Part shown: positions 37,380 to 45,989 of the stretch, in pieces | Position numbering within the stretch: position 1 is the first letter of the stretch | Layout: every line of letters starts with the position of its first letter | Origin: Listeria swaminathanii | Lineage (GTDB): Bacteria > Bacillota > Bacilli > Lactobacillales > Listeriaceae | Assembly: GCF_014229645.1 (NCBI RefSeq) | Contig: NZ_JAATOD010000002.1 | Coordinates: 248,001-312,000 of the forward strand | Length of the DNA stretch: 64,000 bases | Reading direction: 5' to 3' | Made by a program: the position numbers and the translations under genes | The notes under the pieces: generated by a model | The model's input: the letters and a program-made list of their open reading frames with translations, nothing else | The model's database searches: none | What the model was told of the DNA's origin: nothing

Positions 37380-37837
37380 TTCCCAAAAACCTCCATCGCA
37401 AGTTGCTCGTACCTTTCCCCAACTGGCTTCACAACCATTTTACGCGTATTCTCATCTATATGAAAAAGCTTAATTTCCAAGTATTCTTCTGGCAAATCTT
37501 CGCGAACAAACTGCGCCCATTCAACCACACTAACACCCGCTCCGTAGAAATACTCCTCCAAGCCAAGTTCATCAGCCGAAGCATCTTCCAAGCGGTATAC
37601 ATCCATATGATAAAGTGGCAAGCGCCCTTTTTTATATTCGCGAATAATAGTGAATGTCGGGCTTTTAATCATTTGCGGAATCAAAAGACCTTCACCAAGT
37701 CCTTTTGTAAAAGTAGTTTTTCCAGCGCCGAGATCACCTTCAAGTAAAATCACGTCTCCAGCTGCCAGTCGTTCTCCAAGTTGTTTTGCGCGAAGTCTTG
37801 TCTCTGCTTCACTTGTCATTATTAATTCGAATTCCAT
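37376..37837 (-). CDS. tsaE: tRNA threonylcarbamoyladenosine synthesis ATPase TsaE
   Basis: The 153-residue P-loop ATPase has Walker A LEGDLGAGKTTFTKG (about 35-49), PTFTIIREY and YHMDVYRLED. It powers the TsaB-TsaD cycle. It is the first gene of the operon; its stop overlaps the tsaB ATG by 4 bp. A TGGTATGAT extended -10 lies about 35 bp before the start. Confidence 0.96.
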   Translation of the reverse strand: MEFELIMTSEAETRLRAKQLGERLAAGDVILLEGDLGAGKTTFTKGLGEGLLIPQMIKSPTFTIIREYKKGRLPLYHMDVYRLEDASADELGLEEYFYGAGVSVVEWAQFVREDLPEEYLEIKLFHIDENTRKMVVKPVGERYEQLAMEVFGK

Positions 37838-37906
37838 TAGCTCACCCGTCCATCATTTTCTCTACATATCATACCACAAAGCTGCGCCAAAATAAAAATC
37901 AAAAAA

Positions 37907-37930
37907 ACGCAACGACCTAAGCCGCTGCGT
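37907..37930 (-). terminator. Terminator of the 374-residue lipoprotein gene
   Basis: Minus-strand ACGCAGCG / CGTTGCGT stem (one wobble) followed by TTTTTTT, just upstream of tsaE. Confidence 0.78.
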
Positions 37931-37942
37931 CTTTTCTTTGAA

Positions 37943-39067
37943 TTAATAAACTCCACTGTTAATATACATTTGTTTTGCAAAATCGCTCATAATTAAAGTT
38001 AACTCTTCTTTAGAAAGAACTTGTTCTTTTGTTGGGAAATCAGCAATTGGAACAAATTTTTCCGCTTTTGTTTCTATTTTAAAACTTATGGACTCAGGAT
38101 CCGTGTTGTTTAATGTATCTTCTACTTTTGCGCTAATAGTTAATGTATCTAATGTATTATCTTTTCCTGGTTTTACAGCAATATCGAAATTAATCATTAG
38201 TTTTTTATCATCTAGCAACTTATCAGCAGCCGTTTTAAGGCTTGTTGTCAGCTCGCTATACTGCTTGTCAAAGTCTTTTACTTGCTCTGAACCTTGGCTT
38301 TCTAGCATTACTTTGAAATCCGCTTTTACTGCTTCTTCATTCATTAATTCACGAAGTTCTGTTAGTAATTTTACAACATCTTCTTTTTTAAGTGAAACCG
38401 TGATTGTACCGTCCTCTGCTTCTTTAAAACGATCTTTTTCCAAACCTTGGAAATAGTCTTCTGATAGTTTTGATGTTTTTTCATTGATGTTTTTTCTAGC
38501 ACCTTCATACGCTTTTTCATCAATCTTCACTTCAGTGCCATCTGTTAATAAGCTCGCTACTTCTTCTGTACTAATATACTTATCTTTCAAACCAGGCATT
38601 TCTGTGTCAATTTTAGACCACATGCCACCTGTTGCTTGATCTAAAAAGCTAAGTAATGACGCATCTGGTTTAACGATAGATTTAAGTGGAATATATGAAT
38701 TTCCTGACTCTAAATCTGATAAAACATCTAAATCCATGGAAAATGGTAACATGTTATTCGTAGATTTTATATTGGCTTTTGTTTCTGTCTTGTTGGCTTT
38801 TTTATCCGTTGAAGTTGTTACTGATAGTTTAATGTCTTTTAGGATACCTAACGTTTGAGCGCTAGTGTTACTTTTCGGTACTTGAATATCCGTTACACCC
38901 ATCGTAGTTGTATATGTAGACTTATCTGGAGTATTTTTCCCATTTTTTAATGTTTGAATAAATTTCCCTTGTGGTGTTTTTGCTGCTTTTTCTTCTGCGC
39001 TTTCCCCACATGCACTAATTACTAATGCTAAAACTAACAGAATTGAAAGTAAAATCCCTTTTTTCAT
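37943..39067 (-). CDS. Lipoprotein of unknown function
   Basis: The 374-residue protein has a lipoprotein signal MKKGILLSILLVLALVISAC (lipobox VISAC, Cys 20). The mature part is Lys- and Asp-rich with beta-strand-like repeats. No membrane segment or catalytic motif is visible. ATG 39067 follows AGGAGGAG; the longer upstream frame lacks a ribosome site. It stands alone with its own terminator. Confidence 0.8.
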   Translation of the reverse strand: MKKGILLSILLVLALVISACGESAEEKAAKTPQGKFIQTLKNGKNTPDKSTYTTTMGVTDIQVPKSNTSAQTLGILKDIKLSVTTSTDKKANKTETKANIKSTNNMLPFSMDLDVLSDLESGNSYIPLKSIVKPDASLLSFLDQATGGMWSKIDTEMPGLKDKYISTEEVASLLTDGTEVKIDEKAYEGARKNINEKTSKLSEDYFQGLEKDRFKEAEDGTITVSLKKEDVVKLLTELRELMNEEAVKADFKVMLESQGSEQVKDFDKQYSELTTSLKTAADKLLDDKKLMINFDIAVKPGKDNTLDTLTISAKVEDTLNNTDPESISFKIETKAEKFVPIADFPTKEQVLSKEELTLIMSDFAKQMYINSGVY

Positions 39068-39175
39068 TGTTCTCCTCCTACTTAGTTGATACATTAAAAT
39101 TAACACAGTAGAAGTACTGAAAACAAGCCAATTTCCTAATAGTTCATAAGTCTGTCACAAATTATATCAAAAAAA

Positions 39176-39199
39176 ACGTCCCTTTTGAGAAAGGCACGC
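39176..39199 (-). terminator. Terminator of the 126-residue lipoprotein gene
   Basis: Minus-strand CGTGCCTTT / AAAGGGACG (one mismatch) with a CTCA loop, then a run of eight T. Confidence 0.7.
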
Positions 39200-39201
39200 T
39201 T

Positions 39202-39582
39202 TTATTTTGGAGTCACTTTTATAGAAGTAGCATTTTCAGACACTTTTCCTGGGGCTGGTGAAGTAATATCTGTCCCTTGTGGAAATACGGCTCTAATAGT
39301 ATCTTCATCTTTAATATCCATCAATTTCATCGTTTTACCGGTAGTTGCGTTTGTCACTGTTGTATTGCTACTTACCGTGATAATCAACTCGCTGGCATAA
39401 TTATTTTTTTCGCCATTCCATGTTAACGTCCCATTGACCGTTAGCTGCTTATTATTCTCCAGTAAACTAGTGTCCGTCACGGTTCCATCAAGGACTAAAG
39501 CAGGAACTTCTTCCTTATTACAGCCCGCCAAAAATAGTACAACTAGCAAAACCGGCAACATTATTTTTCTAAAACCTGTCAT
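39202..39582 (-). CDS. Small lipoprotein, OB-fold-like (unknown)
   Basis: The 126-residue protein has lipobox LFLAGC (Cys 21), then a short beta-rich domain (LVLDGTVTDTSLL, ELIITVSSNTTV, IRAVFPQG). The strand pattern suggests an OB-like or DUF3221-type lipoprotein; this is not certain. It is monocistronic. Confidence 0.65.
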   Translation of the reverse strand: MTGFRKIMLPVLLVVLFLAGCNKEEVPALVLDGTVTDTSLLENNKQLTVNGTLTWNGEKNNYASELIITVSSNTTVTNATTGKTMKLMDIKDEDTIRAVFPQGTDITSPAPGKVSENATSIKVTPK

Positions 39583-39677
39583 CGCGCTCTCTCGTCCTCT
39601 CCGAAGCTTTTCGTTCTTTCTAGCATAGCATTTAGCGGAAATACAGGCAATCGTTTTCTTCGTTTCTTAAACAATTC

Positions 39678-40034
39678 TTATACACCCATCATTATTCCGA
39701 CAAAAGCTGCTGCTAAGCCAAACACATACGTACAGCCTAAATACGAAAACAGTACGCGATAATTCGTCTTCCATTTTAATTCCATACTTTCCACTTTGAA
39801 CGTTGAAAATGTCGTATATCCGCCCATAAAACCAGTGCCAAGAAACAGCTGCCAGTCAGGCCCTAACGCAGAAGATACCAGAAAACCTAGCAAAAATGAA
39901 CCAGTAACGTTAATGAAAAATGTCGCGTATGGAAAGTTCGTCTTCCATTTACTTTTAACAAAAACCGAAATCCCGTATCGTAGCATCGCGCCAAGCCCCG
40001 CACCAAAACCAACTAACATGAAATTAATGAACAT
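39678..40034 (-). CDS. crcB: Fluoride exporter subunit CrcB/Fluc (second copy)
   Basis: The 118-residue four-helix protein has CrcB motifs GAGLGAMLRYGIS, FPYATFFINVTGSFLLGF and GFMGGYTTFSTF. Fluc channels export fluoride as dimers; Firmicutes often encode two paralogues that form a heterodimer. ATG 40034 is set by GAGGTG; it overlaps the upstream crcB by 11 bp, so both are co-translated. Confidence 0.93.
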   Translation of the reverse strand: MFINFMLVGFGAGLGAMLRYGISVFVKSKWKTNFPYATFFINVTGSFLLGFLVSSALGPDWQLFLGTGFMGGYTTFSTFKVESMELKWKTNYRVLFSYLGCTYVFGLAAAFVGIMMGV

Positions 40035-40413
40035 GATGCGCACCTCGTTTCAACAACCTATCACTAAGTAGCCTGCCAATCTTCACCATAATTAGCCCAC
40101 CAAGCAAACTGACCAACACATAAATTCCCGCCAAAACCACTTCACCATTTTGCAAAAGTTGAATCGTATCCACACTAAAAGCGGAAAACGTCGTAAAAGC
40201 GCCAATAAATCCAGTCCCAATCCCATTCAAAAGCACCAAAGAAATGCGCGATTTCTCCGCCAAAAATTGCATGAGAAAAGCCAATAAAAAACAACCAATC
40301 AAATTAACAGCCACAGTCGCATAAGGAAAACTCCCACCACCAAGCCATAAATTCATTGCATAACGGCACATTCCACCTAACGCACCAAAAATTCCCACAT
40401 ATAAAAAATACAT
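40024..40413 (-). CDS. crcB: Fluoride exporter subunit CrcB/Fluc (first copy)
   Basis: The 129-residue four-helix protein has GALGGMCRYAMN, FPYATVAVNLIGCFLLAF and GFIGAFTTFSAFSVDT. It partners the overlapping second copy. ATG 40413 is used here, 9 nt after GGGG; a GTG at 40428 is an alternative with a poor ribosome site. A terminator-like hairpin lies in its leader, with no recognisable fluoride riboswitch. Confidence 0.92.
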   Translation of the reverse strand: MYFLYVGIFGALGGMCRYAMNLWLGGGSFPYATVAVNLIGCFLLAFLMQFLAEKSRISLVLLNGIGTGFIGAFTTFSAFSVDTIQLLQNGEVVLAGIYVLVSLLGGLIMVKIGRLLSDRLLKRGAHHVH

Positions 40414-40433
40414 CCTCGAAAACCCCACTTCAC

Positions 40434-40470
40434 AAAAAAACTACCCTAAAATATTTCCATTCCGGGCAGT
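40434..40470 (-). terminator. Hairpin with T-run between the GyrI-like gene and crcB
   Basis: Minus-strand ACTGCCC pairs with GGGTAGT over a 17-nt loop and is followed by TTTTTTT. It is either the terminator of the upstream gene or, since TTGAAT-18 bp-TATAGT precedes it, an attenuator in a crcB leader. Confidence 0.6.
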
Positions 40471-40519
40471 CGCCTTAGTCCTATTTCTTCTATACTATAA
40501 CGCAAAACATTCCTAATAT

Positions 40520-41146
40520 TCAACTCACTGGAAGACGCAAAATTGTCTTCATTTTTTCTGGGTCAGCTTTCCGCGGATCACTCAAATAAATTTCATGATG
40601 CTTCCGAACGGCTCCGGTATCATTATGAAGCCCTTCCGTTTCCATAAATTGATGCATTTCCGCCACTGTTTTCACTTCTTCACTAAACGGTCCAATATGC
40701 ATCATTTGCACACATTCCCCTTCTTCAAAACGAACCAATCTTACTCGACTCGTATCGACATCAGGCTTTTTCTTGTTAGCAATTTCTTTCGCCCACTCCA
40801 AAACTTCTTCCGTAACAAAGTCTGGTTGTCTAAGAAGTGACGTCCAAAGCCAAGCGTCCCGGTCCTGCAAGTCAAACATGCCCTCTGACCACCAATAACC
40901 TTCCAGCGGCGGCACAACAAAATCCGTGTAACCAGCTAGACGCGTCTCGCCCATCTTACTCATTTTAATCGTATAAGCAATCGTATAAAGCGACTGCACC
41001 GCCTTTTGGTATTCCTCGCCGGCTGGATCCCCTTTACCATCCACCATCAAAAAATTCATCTCTGGCACAAAAATACGCTCGGGTTTCCGTTTTGGCGCAT
41101 AAAATTTCTTTTCTTCTTTTTTAAAATCAATTTTCTTCTCAGTCAT
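40520..41146 (-). CDS. GyrI-like small-molecule-binding domain protein
   Basis: The 208-residue protein resembles GyrI-like / SOUL-type effector-binding domains: FVPEMNFLMVDGKGDPAG, PPLEGYWWSEG and CVQMMHIGPFSEEVKTV followed by HHEIYLSDPRKADPEKMKTILR, a common ending. No HTH is fused, so it may be a stand-alone binding or hydrolase protein. Its ATG overlaps the upstream APH-like gene by 4 bp. Confidence 0.8.
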   Translation of the reverse strand: MTEKKIDFKKEEKKFYAPKRKPERIFVPEMNFLMVDGKGDPAGEEYQKAVQSLYTIAYTIKMSKMGETRLAGYTDFVVPPLEGYWWSEGMFDLQDRDAWLWTSLLRQPDFVTEEVLEWAKEIANKKKPDVDTSRVRLVRFEEGECVQMMHIGPFSEEVKTVAEMHQFMETEGLHNDTGAVRKHHEIYLSDPRKADPEKMKTILRLPVS

Positions 41147-42036
41147 TTGAATTCCTCCTCGTTCATCCAGTATGGCACCAGCCTCTGAAAATTATCATGA
41201 CTAGCTGCCGTCTTCGCTGCATAATTCATTAACTTGTCTAAATTACGTGACTCGTCTCCCGCCGCCCAACTAACAGCCGCAAGAAGATGCATCGCCGCAT
41301 AAAGTGCGTAAAGCTCCCAAAAATCTGTCAGTTGCTCCTTTTCAATATAGCCTAAAATGTTGGCTTGTGCAAAAGGTATACTAACCTCCGTTGTAAAAAA
41401 GCCGATTTTAGCTAAGTCAAATAACGGATCACCAAACTCTAGTCGATTAAAATCAATAAGCCCAGCAAATTTTTTATCAGCTAAAATAATATTTGCCGGA
41501 TGAAAATCGCCATGTTGTAAACAAATTGGTCTATTTTTTAATCTAGCTAGATTCTCATGAACAAATTTTTCGGTTTCTATCAAAAAAGGAGCTGAGAGTT
41601 CTAATTTTTTTAGTTCTTGCACTTTTCGTTTGAATTTGGCTGTTTGAAAATTAAACCAATCCATTTCCGGTACAACTAAAGGAATTTCATGGATTTCCCG
41701 TAAAAGTTTCCCTGCTAAAAAACCAGCCTTAAACTGTTCAGAATGGGATAAGCTAATCATGCCATTTTCCGCATCTTCACCACGCACATAACCAATAATC
41801 ATATAGCCTTCTCCGCCGGTACAGCCAAAATCATATGCTCGTGGAACAAATGGAGTTTGAAAACCTAACGCTTGGATTATTTCAAATTCTTGCTTTCGTT
41901 TTTGGAGTAACTCTTTTGGAAAAACACGTACAAGATAGGTTTCATCCACCTGATATTTCTTATCGATAGAAAAACCTTTTTTTATTTCTGAAACCACTTT
42001 CGCATCACGCAACATTTTTAATTGCGTCACATCCAT
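41143..42036 (-). CDS. Aminoglycoside/macrolide phosphotransferase-like kinase (APH family)
   Basis: The 297-residue protein has the APH fold: N-lobe AYDFGCTGGEGYMIIGYVRG, catalytic loop LQHGDFHPANIIL (about 185-197) and metal-binding GLIDFNRLEFGDPLFDLA. All key residues are present. Many such proteins phosphorylate sugars or amines and not drugs, so resistance should not be assumed. It is co-translated with the GyrI-like gene. Confidence 0.83.
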   Translation of the reverse strand: MDVTQLKMLRDAKVVSEIKKGFSIDKKYQVDETYLVRVFPKELLQKRKQEFEIIQALGFQTPFVPRAYDFGCTGGEGYMIIGYVRGEDAENGMISLSHSEQFKAGFLAGKLLREIHEIPLVVPEMDWFNFQTAKFKRKVQELKKLELSAPFLIETEKFVHENLARLKNRPICLQHGDFHPANIILADKKFAGLIDFNRLEFGDPLFDLAKIGFFTTEVSIPFAQANILGYIEKEQLTDFWELYALYAAMHLLAAVSWAAGDESRNLDKLMNYAAKTAASHDNFQRLVPYWMNEEEFK

Positions 42037-42119
42037 AATCAGCTCTCCCTCCTATAAAACTCGTATCCTCCATTATACAAGAATACGCTTACTTTTCCCA
42101 ATTATCCATGCTGAATTTG

Positions 42120-42149
42120 TTGACAAAATAAAGGCTTCAATATTATAAT
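42120..42149 (+). promoter_or_regulatory. Promoter of tRNA-Leu
   Basis: TTGACA (42120-42125), 18-bp spacer, TATAAT (42144-42149), 18 bp before the tRNA. Consensus boxes fit a stable RNA gene. Confidence 0.88.
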
Positions 42150-42167
42150 TAATTTTGCTACACATAC

Positions 42168-42251
<84 letters not shown>

Positions 42252-42260
42252 TCAAAAAAA

Positions 42261-42297
42261 GATTCCAAGGTTATTTCTAACCTTGGAATCTTTTTTA
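42261..42297. terminator. Bidirectional terminator after tRNA-Leu
   Basis: A perfect 13-bp stem GATTCCAAGGTTA / TAACCTTGGAATC with a 4-nt loop, A-run before and T-run after. It also serves the convergent LPXTG gene. Confidence 0.95.
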
Positions 42298-42300
42298 TCT

Positions 42301-43989
42301 TTAATACCTTCTATACATAAATAACGCGCTAGCTATGATGGTAAGAAGTCCTGTAAAAATTGTTACGCTATCTGAACTATCACCGGTTTGTGGTAAGGCT
42401 TTAGTATCTGCCGCTTTGTCGATTAGCTTCACCGATGTACTTCCGTTTGCTGGGCTCGGTTTTGGTGGTACTATTATTTTTTTATCGCTAAAAGTAACAT
42501 TAATAGTCGCTTGCGGATTAAACGGTATCGTCACGCGAATTTCTTTGGTTGATTTTTCATAGCCAGATGGTGCGGCTATTTCCGTTATGACATAAGTTCC
42601 GGGTAGCAAGTTTCCGACAAGTGCATAACCGCTATTATTTGTAGTTCCTTTTTTTAATGTCGTTCCATCTGTTGCCCTAACCTCGAAAACTGCATTTGCT
42701 AAACCTGTTTTATTTGATTCATCTTGTTTAAAAATGTTAATTGCTCCCATTTTCTCTGTGTTTTGAAAAGTAAGTTTGACTGGATTTGTATCGCCGTATG
42801 TGATAGTAAATTTTTTCGGTGTTGTGTTTTTCTGATAACCAAGGGGTGCCGTAACTTCTGTTGCTGTGTAATTCCCTGGTGGCAGACCTTCTGCGGTTCC
42901 AGTGCCATTTTGATTGGTTGTTATTTTTGCTACTTCTGATTGAGATTTATCTTTAATTGTATATACGGCTCCACTCAGTGCTTTATCTCCAGAAAATTTT
43001 TGAATTTCTACTTTACCGTTAGTTGTTATTCCCGCATCAATATCAAAATTCTCACTTTTTAAATTAGGCACATTAACTTTAGCAATGCCTGTTTTGTCTG
43101 GTTTGGAATTAATAGCCGGGTTATTTCCTTGATTTGCTTTTGAAAAAATGAAATTATTATCTGGTATCGTAAATTTCACTTGATAGTCCCCCGGCAAAAC
43201 ATCTGTGAATAAATAAGAGCCGATATTATTCGTTGTCGTACTTTGTTTTAGCACGCCATCTTTAGTTAATAAATCCACTTTTACCCCTGGGGCAGGTTCT
43301 TCGCTATCTTGCTGAATACCATCACCATTAAAATCGTACCAGACAACATCTCCAATTTTCGCGCCATTTACATTAATATATAACTGAACATCATCTAAAA
43401 AATTTCCGCTAGTAAGCGAGCCGTTTGCAGTTGAAATAGGATTAAAAGTTAGCCTTGTGATAGTTTGTCCAGCAGGAACTGTATAATTCCCTTCAAAACT
43501 TCCCCATGTTTCCCCATCAGAAACTCTTACTACTTCCGCTTGACTTTCAGGCGATCCAATAAGCAAATCAGCTGTGTCTACCCCATTACGACCACGATGT
43601 GAAAACTTCCATGTTAAATTCGAACCCGGGATTGTCCGAATATCCTGATAAACCGGCCCAATACCATCCGAATTTAATTCAATAAAATTATTTCCAGAAA
43701 AAGCAGGCACATTATACCCATTACCATTTTGCCACACTTCTATATTTCCAGTTGGATTAGTAGTTCCCCATGCGTCTACACCGTCTTGATTAACCATCCA
43801 AACATTTGTTGTACCAGCATTTTGACCATAGTCCGCGATATCAACATCTTCAAAATCACTATTTTTAATAGCCCATTTTAATTGCCATCCGTTTGGAGAT
43901 GTTGGAGAAGCTTGCACTTTTTCAGAAGTACTTCCAATAATAAGTAACACGAGTAGAATGAAAAAACTACCTATCAATTTTTTTCGCAT
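42301..43989 (-). CDS. LPXTG surface protein with SdrD-B and CnaB-type domains
   Basis: The 562-residue protein has a signal peptide (about 1-27) and an N-terminal lectin-like or adhesin region (about 28-205). An SdrD-B-like repeat follows (about 208-320; GDVVWYDFNGDGIQQDSEEPAPGV), then two CnaB (SpaA) domains (about 322-410 and 413-500). Each ends in a Glu-Pro/Ala-Gly-Tyr strand (ATEVTAPLGY, ITEIAAPSGY) that fits internal Lys-Asn isopeptide bonds. A linker leads to LPQTGD at about 532 with membrane segment and RRY tail for sortase A. GGAGGG precedes the ATG. It is a probable adhesin; its receptor is unknown. Confidence 0.9.
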   Translation of the reverse strand: MRKKLIGSFFILLVLLIIGSTSEKVQASPTSPNGWQLKWAIKNSDFEDVDIADYGQNAGTTNVWMVNQDGVDAWGTTNPTGNIEVWQNGNGYNVPAFSGNNFIELNSDGIGPVYQDIRTIPGSNLTWKFSHRGRNGVDTADLLIGSPESQAEVVRVSDGETWGSFEGNYTVPAGQTITRLTFNPISTANGSLTSGNFLDDVQLYINVNGAKIGDVVWYDFNGDGIQQDSEEPAPGVKVDLLTKDGVLKQSTTTNNIGSYLFTDVLPGDYQVKFTIPDNNFIFSKANQGNNPAINSKPDKTGIAKVNVPNLKSENFDIDAGITTNGKVEIQKFSGDKALSGAVYTIKDKSQSEVAKITTNQNGTGTAEGLPPGNYTATEVTAPLGYQKNTTPKKFTITYGDTNPVKLTFQNTEKMGAINIFKQDESNKTGLANAVFEVRATDGTTLKKGTTNNSGYALVGNLLPGTYVITEIAAPSGYEKSTKEIRVTIPFNPQATINVTFSDKKIIVPPKPSPANGSTSVKLIDKAADTKALPQTGDSSDSVTIFTGLLTIIASALFMYRRY

Positions 43990-44047
43990 GCTCTTCCCTC
44001 CTTTTTCCAGAACCTAACATCCTTAAATACCCGCAAAAAAGCAAAAG

Positions 44048-44080
44048 AAAACAGCCAGTATAGTAACCAGCTGTTTTTAG
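44048..44080 (-). terminator. Terminator of the HTH-TPR regulator gene
   Basis: AAAACAGC (44048-44055) pairs with GCTGTTTT (44070-44077); the minus strand continues TTTTCTTTT. It separates the regulator from the LPXTG gene. Confidence 0.75.
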
Positions 44081-44082
44081 GG

Positions 44083-45354
44083 TTATGACAAAATATCGTA
44101 TGCCATTTTATATTTTGTTGATTTAGCAAAATGTTTACTTGCATGTTTTTTCACTCGCTCAATTAATACCGGGTCATTCGACGCATCAATTTTTTTCAGT
44201 AATTTTAGCATTTTCTCTTCGTAACTTCCTTGCTCATCTTGGTGATATAACAACAATGTTTCGGTGTATTCCATAAAATAATTCAGTTCTTTCACGCGCT
44301 CAATTACTTTGTTCATCAGCCCCATCAATGAAGTTGCTTCCTCAACAAATCCTTTTTCCGCGAAAATGACCATCAATTCTGTTATGACAAGATAATCATT
44401 GTTGTTAAAGCTCGTATTGGTCGTTTCATAGGCCATTAGTTCTTCATATAAATTGGTTATTTTCTCCTGAAATAGCGTTTCATTTCCTTCGATATTTTCA
44501 ATTTCTGCCATTTTTAATTGAACGACAAAATAATAGATCTTTTTAGCTTCTGGGTATTTGGAAAAGTAATGCAGCGTTTGTTCAAATCTGCTTTTTGCCT
44601 CTGTCATAAAACCAATTTGAAAATAAATATAGCCGTAGAAATAGAGAATAGATACAAACCGTTCCTGTTCTTCATCCTTTATCAAATCCCACGCTTGCTG
44701 GATGTGTCCAAGTGCTGGTTCGTAAATGCTTTGGCAAATATAATTAATACAAATGCACACATGAAAAACAGCATGAAAATCTTTATTTTCCGTTATATCG
44801 ACACATTTTTCCCAGTATTGTACTGCTAACTGATAATCACAGGTGGCATGAGAATGTTTTACCGCCTGGCCGTAATAGTAGTAGGAAAGCAATTGCCGCG
44901 AGAAAGCATCTGCTGCGCGTTTTTCTGTGCCCTTTAAATACTTAGCTTCCACTTCTTCCGCTTTAGAAAATTCCCACGTCTTATAATAAAACGCCATCTG
45001 TAAACAATAAAAGCTAAGTTCGATAGCTGGCGATTCGAATCGTAAATCTACCTTTTCAGCTATTTTCTTTAATCTGCTTTCCATTTCTATCGGATTAGAG
45101 AAAACCAATAGTTCAAAAATCTCATCCAATTCTTTCAAAAGTGCTTTATTTGCCTCATCTTCGCTCATCAACAATACTTCTTCTGGTATTTCTAGCCTTT
45201 TTGCTATGTGTATCAATGTTTCCATAGAGGCAACTTTAATGCCGTTTTCTATATTTGCTAAATAAGGAACAGAAATAATTCCTTGCGCTACGTCTTTTAA
45301 TGTCAGCTGTTTCTCTTTACGAATATTTTTAATTCGCAAACCGATTAAGTTCAT
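44083..45354 (-). CDS. HTH-TPR transcriptional regulator (PlcR/Rgg-like)
   Basis: The 423-residue protein has an N-terminal XRE HTH (about 5-60; LTLKDVAQGIISVPYLANIENG) and a long alpha-helical C-terminus (about 75-420) of TPR-like repeats, the build of RRNPP peptide-sensing regulators. These usually bind a short secreted peptide encoded nearby; I could not find a convincing peptide gene in the upstream 635 bp. It lies upstream of the CnaB LPXTG gene, which might be a target. Promoter TTGTTT-16 bp-TATAAT is at 45417-45390. Confidence 0.82.
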   Translation of the reverse strand: MNLIGLRIKNIRKEKQLTLKDVAQGIISVPYLANIENGIKVASMETLIHIAKRLEIPEEVLLMSEDEANKALLKELDEIFELLVFSNPIEMESRLKKIAEKVDLRFESPAIELSFYCLQMAFYYKTWEFSKAEEVEAKYLKGTEKRAADAFSRQLLSYYYYGQAVKHSHATCDYQLAVQYWEKCVDITENKDFHAVFHVCICINYICQSIYEPALGHIQQAWDLIKDEEQERFVSILYFYGYIYFQIGFMTEAKSRFEQTLHYFSKYPEAKKIYYFVVQLKMAEIENIEGNETLFQEKITNLYEELMAYETTNTSFNNNDYLVITELMVIFAEKGFVEEATSLMGLMNKVIERVKELNYFMEYTETLLLYHQDEQGSYEEKMLKLLKKIDASNDPVLIERVKKHASKHFAKSTKYKMAYDILS

Positions 45355-45520
45355 GATGTCACCGCCGTTTTTTCAATATTTTCCTCTTAATTATAAACAT
45401 TTCAAAATGGAAAACAACCATCTTTTTCAACTACTTTTTCACTTTCACATTCGCACTTCCTAAAAAAGTTCGTTCAATCAGCTTATTTTCACTCAAGCCC
45501 TGAAACGCTAGCCCTTACAT

Positions 45521-45576
45521 ACAAAACGTTTTAGATCAAAAAAAGCGTAATTGCTCTTTGACCTAAAACGTTTTGT
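45521..45576. repeat. Inverted repeat of ACAAAACGTTTTAG
   Basis: ACAAAACGTTTTAG (45521-45534) and its exact reverse complement (45563-45576) flank a 28-bp spacer that itself continues the stem (TCAAA/TTTGA). Each arm contains the self-complementary AAAACGTTTT. It could be a long terminator-like hairpin or two operator sites about 190 bp upstream of the HTH-TPR start. Confidence 0.65.
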
Positions 45577-45956
45577 TATATATGTTTCTTTTTAGTTAAT
45601 CTGAAAAAAATTTCACTAATTTGCCATAATTATCGTTATGGAATTTTTGTTTGTCAGCATAGGTGAAGTAAGAACATTCCCTCGAATTCCCAAATTTCAC
45701 CTAATACCGACGTTTTATTACTTTTTAGTTTGCTCCCACATGCAACCTAATTCCGTCAATAAAACAACAAGGCTTTTGGATTCTTTCCCTTATCAAATCC
45801 GCAAACATTCGCTACACATTCCCTTTTAAAACTTGTCCTACGCAAAAATGGAAACGTAGATTATTATTTTACCATTCAAAATCAACTAATCTTTAAAAAG
45901 GAAAACTCTTCTCCATATCGCTTTTTTAAGTCTATTTTTAGTCTTAATTTCCTAAA

Positions 45957-45985
45957 AAAGACGAAGATAGGCTATATCTTCGTCT
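45957..45985 (-). terminator. Terminator downstream of the MATE gene
   Basis: AAGACGAAGATA / TATCTTCGTCTT perfect 12-bp stem with a 5-nt loop; minus strand ends TTTTTTA. Confidence 0.9.
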
Positions 45986-45989
45986 TCTT

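Larger units (their letters stand above)
45355..45989. other. 635-bp intergenic region between MATE and HTH-TPR genes
   Basis: It holds the HTH-TPR promoter (45390-45417), a long inverted repeat of a palindromic box (45521-45576) and the MATE terminator (45957-45985). A 63-codon plus-strand frame at 45638-45829 has no ribosome site and looks spurious. The rest is AT-rich with no recognised element. Confidence 0.6.

Noticed and set aside
40434..40500. Fluoride riboswitch upstream of crcB
   Set aside because: The conserved GGCGAUGG...CUGAUG...CUCC pattern cannot be traced; only a hairpin with T-run is visible.
41143..42036. Aminoglycoside resistance gene
   Set aside because: The APH fold is clear, but the gene is in a core context with normal composition and this fold is common in metabolic kinases; resistance cannot be claimed.
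45521..45576. AACGTTTTAG repeats resembling a CRISPR repeat fragment (GTTTTAGA)
   Set aside because: Only two inverted copies exist, there is no regular spacer array and no cas gene nearby.
45638..45829. 63-codon plus-strand ORF in the 635-bp gap
   Set aside because: No ribosome site, no signal or domain and no codon pattern like its neighbours; probably chance.
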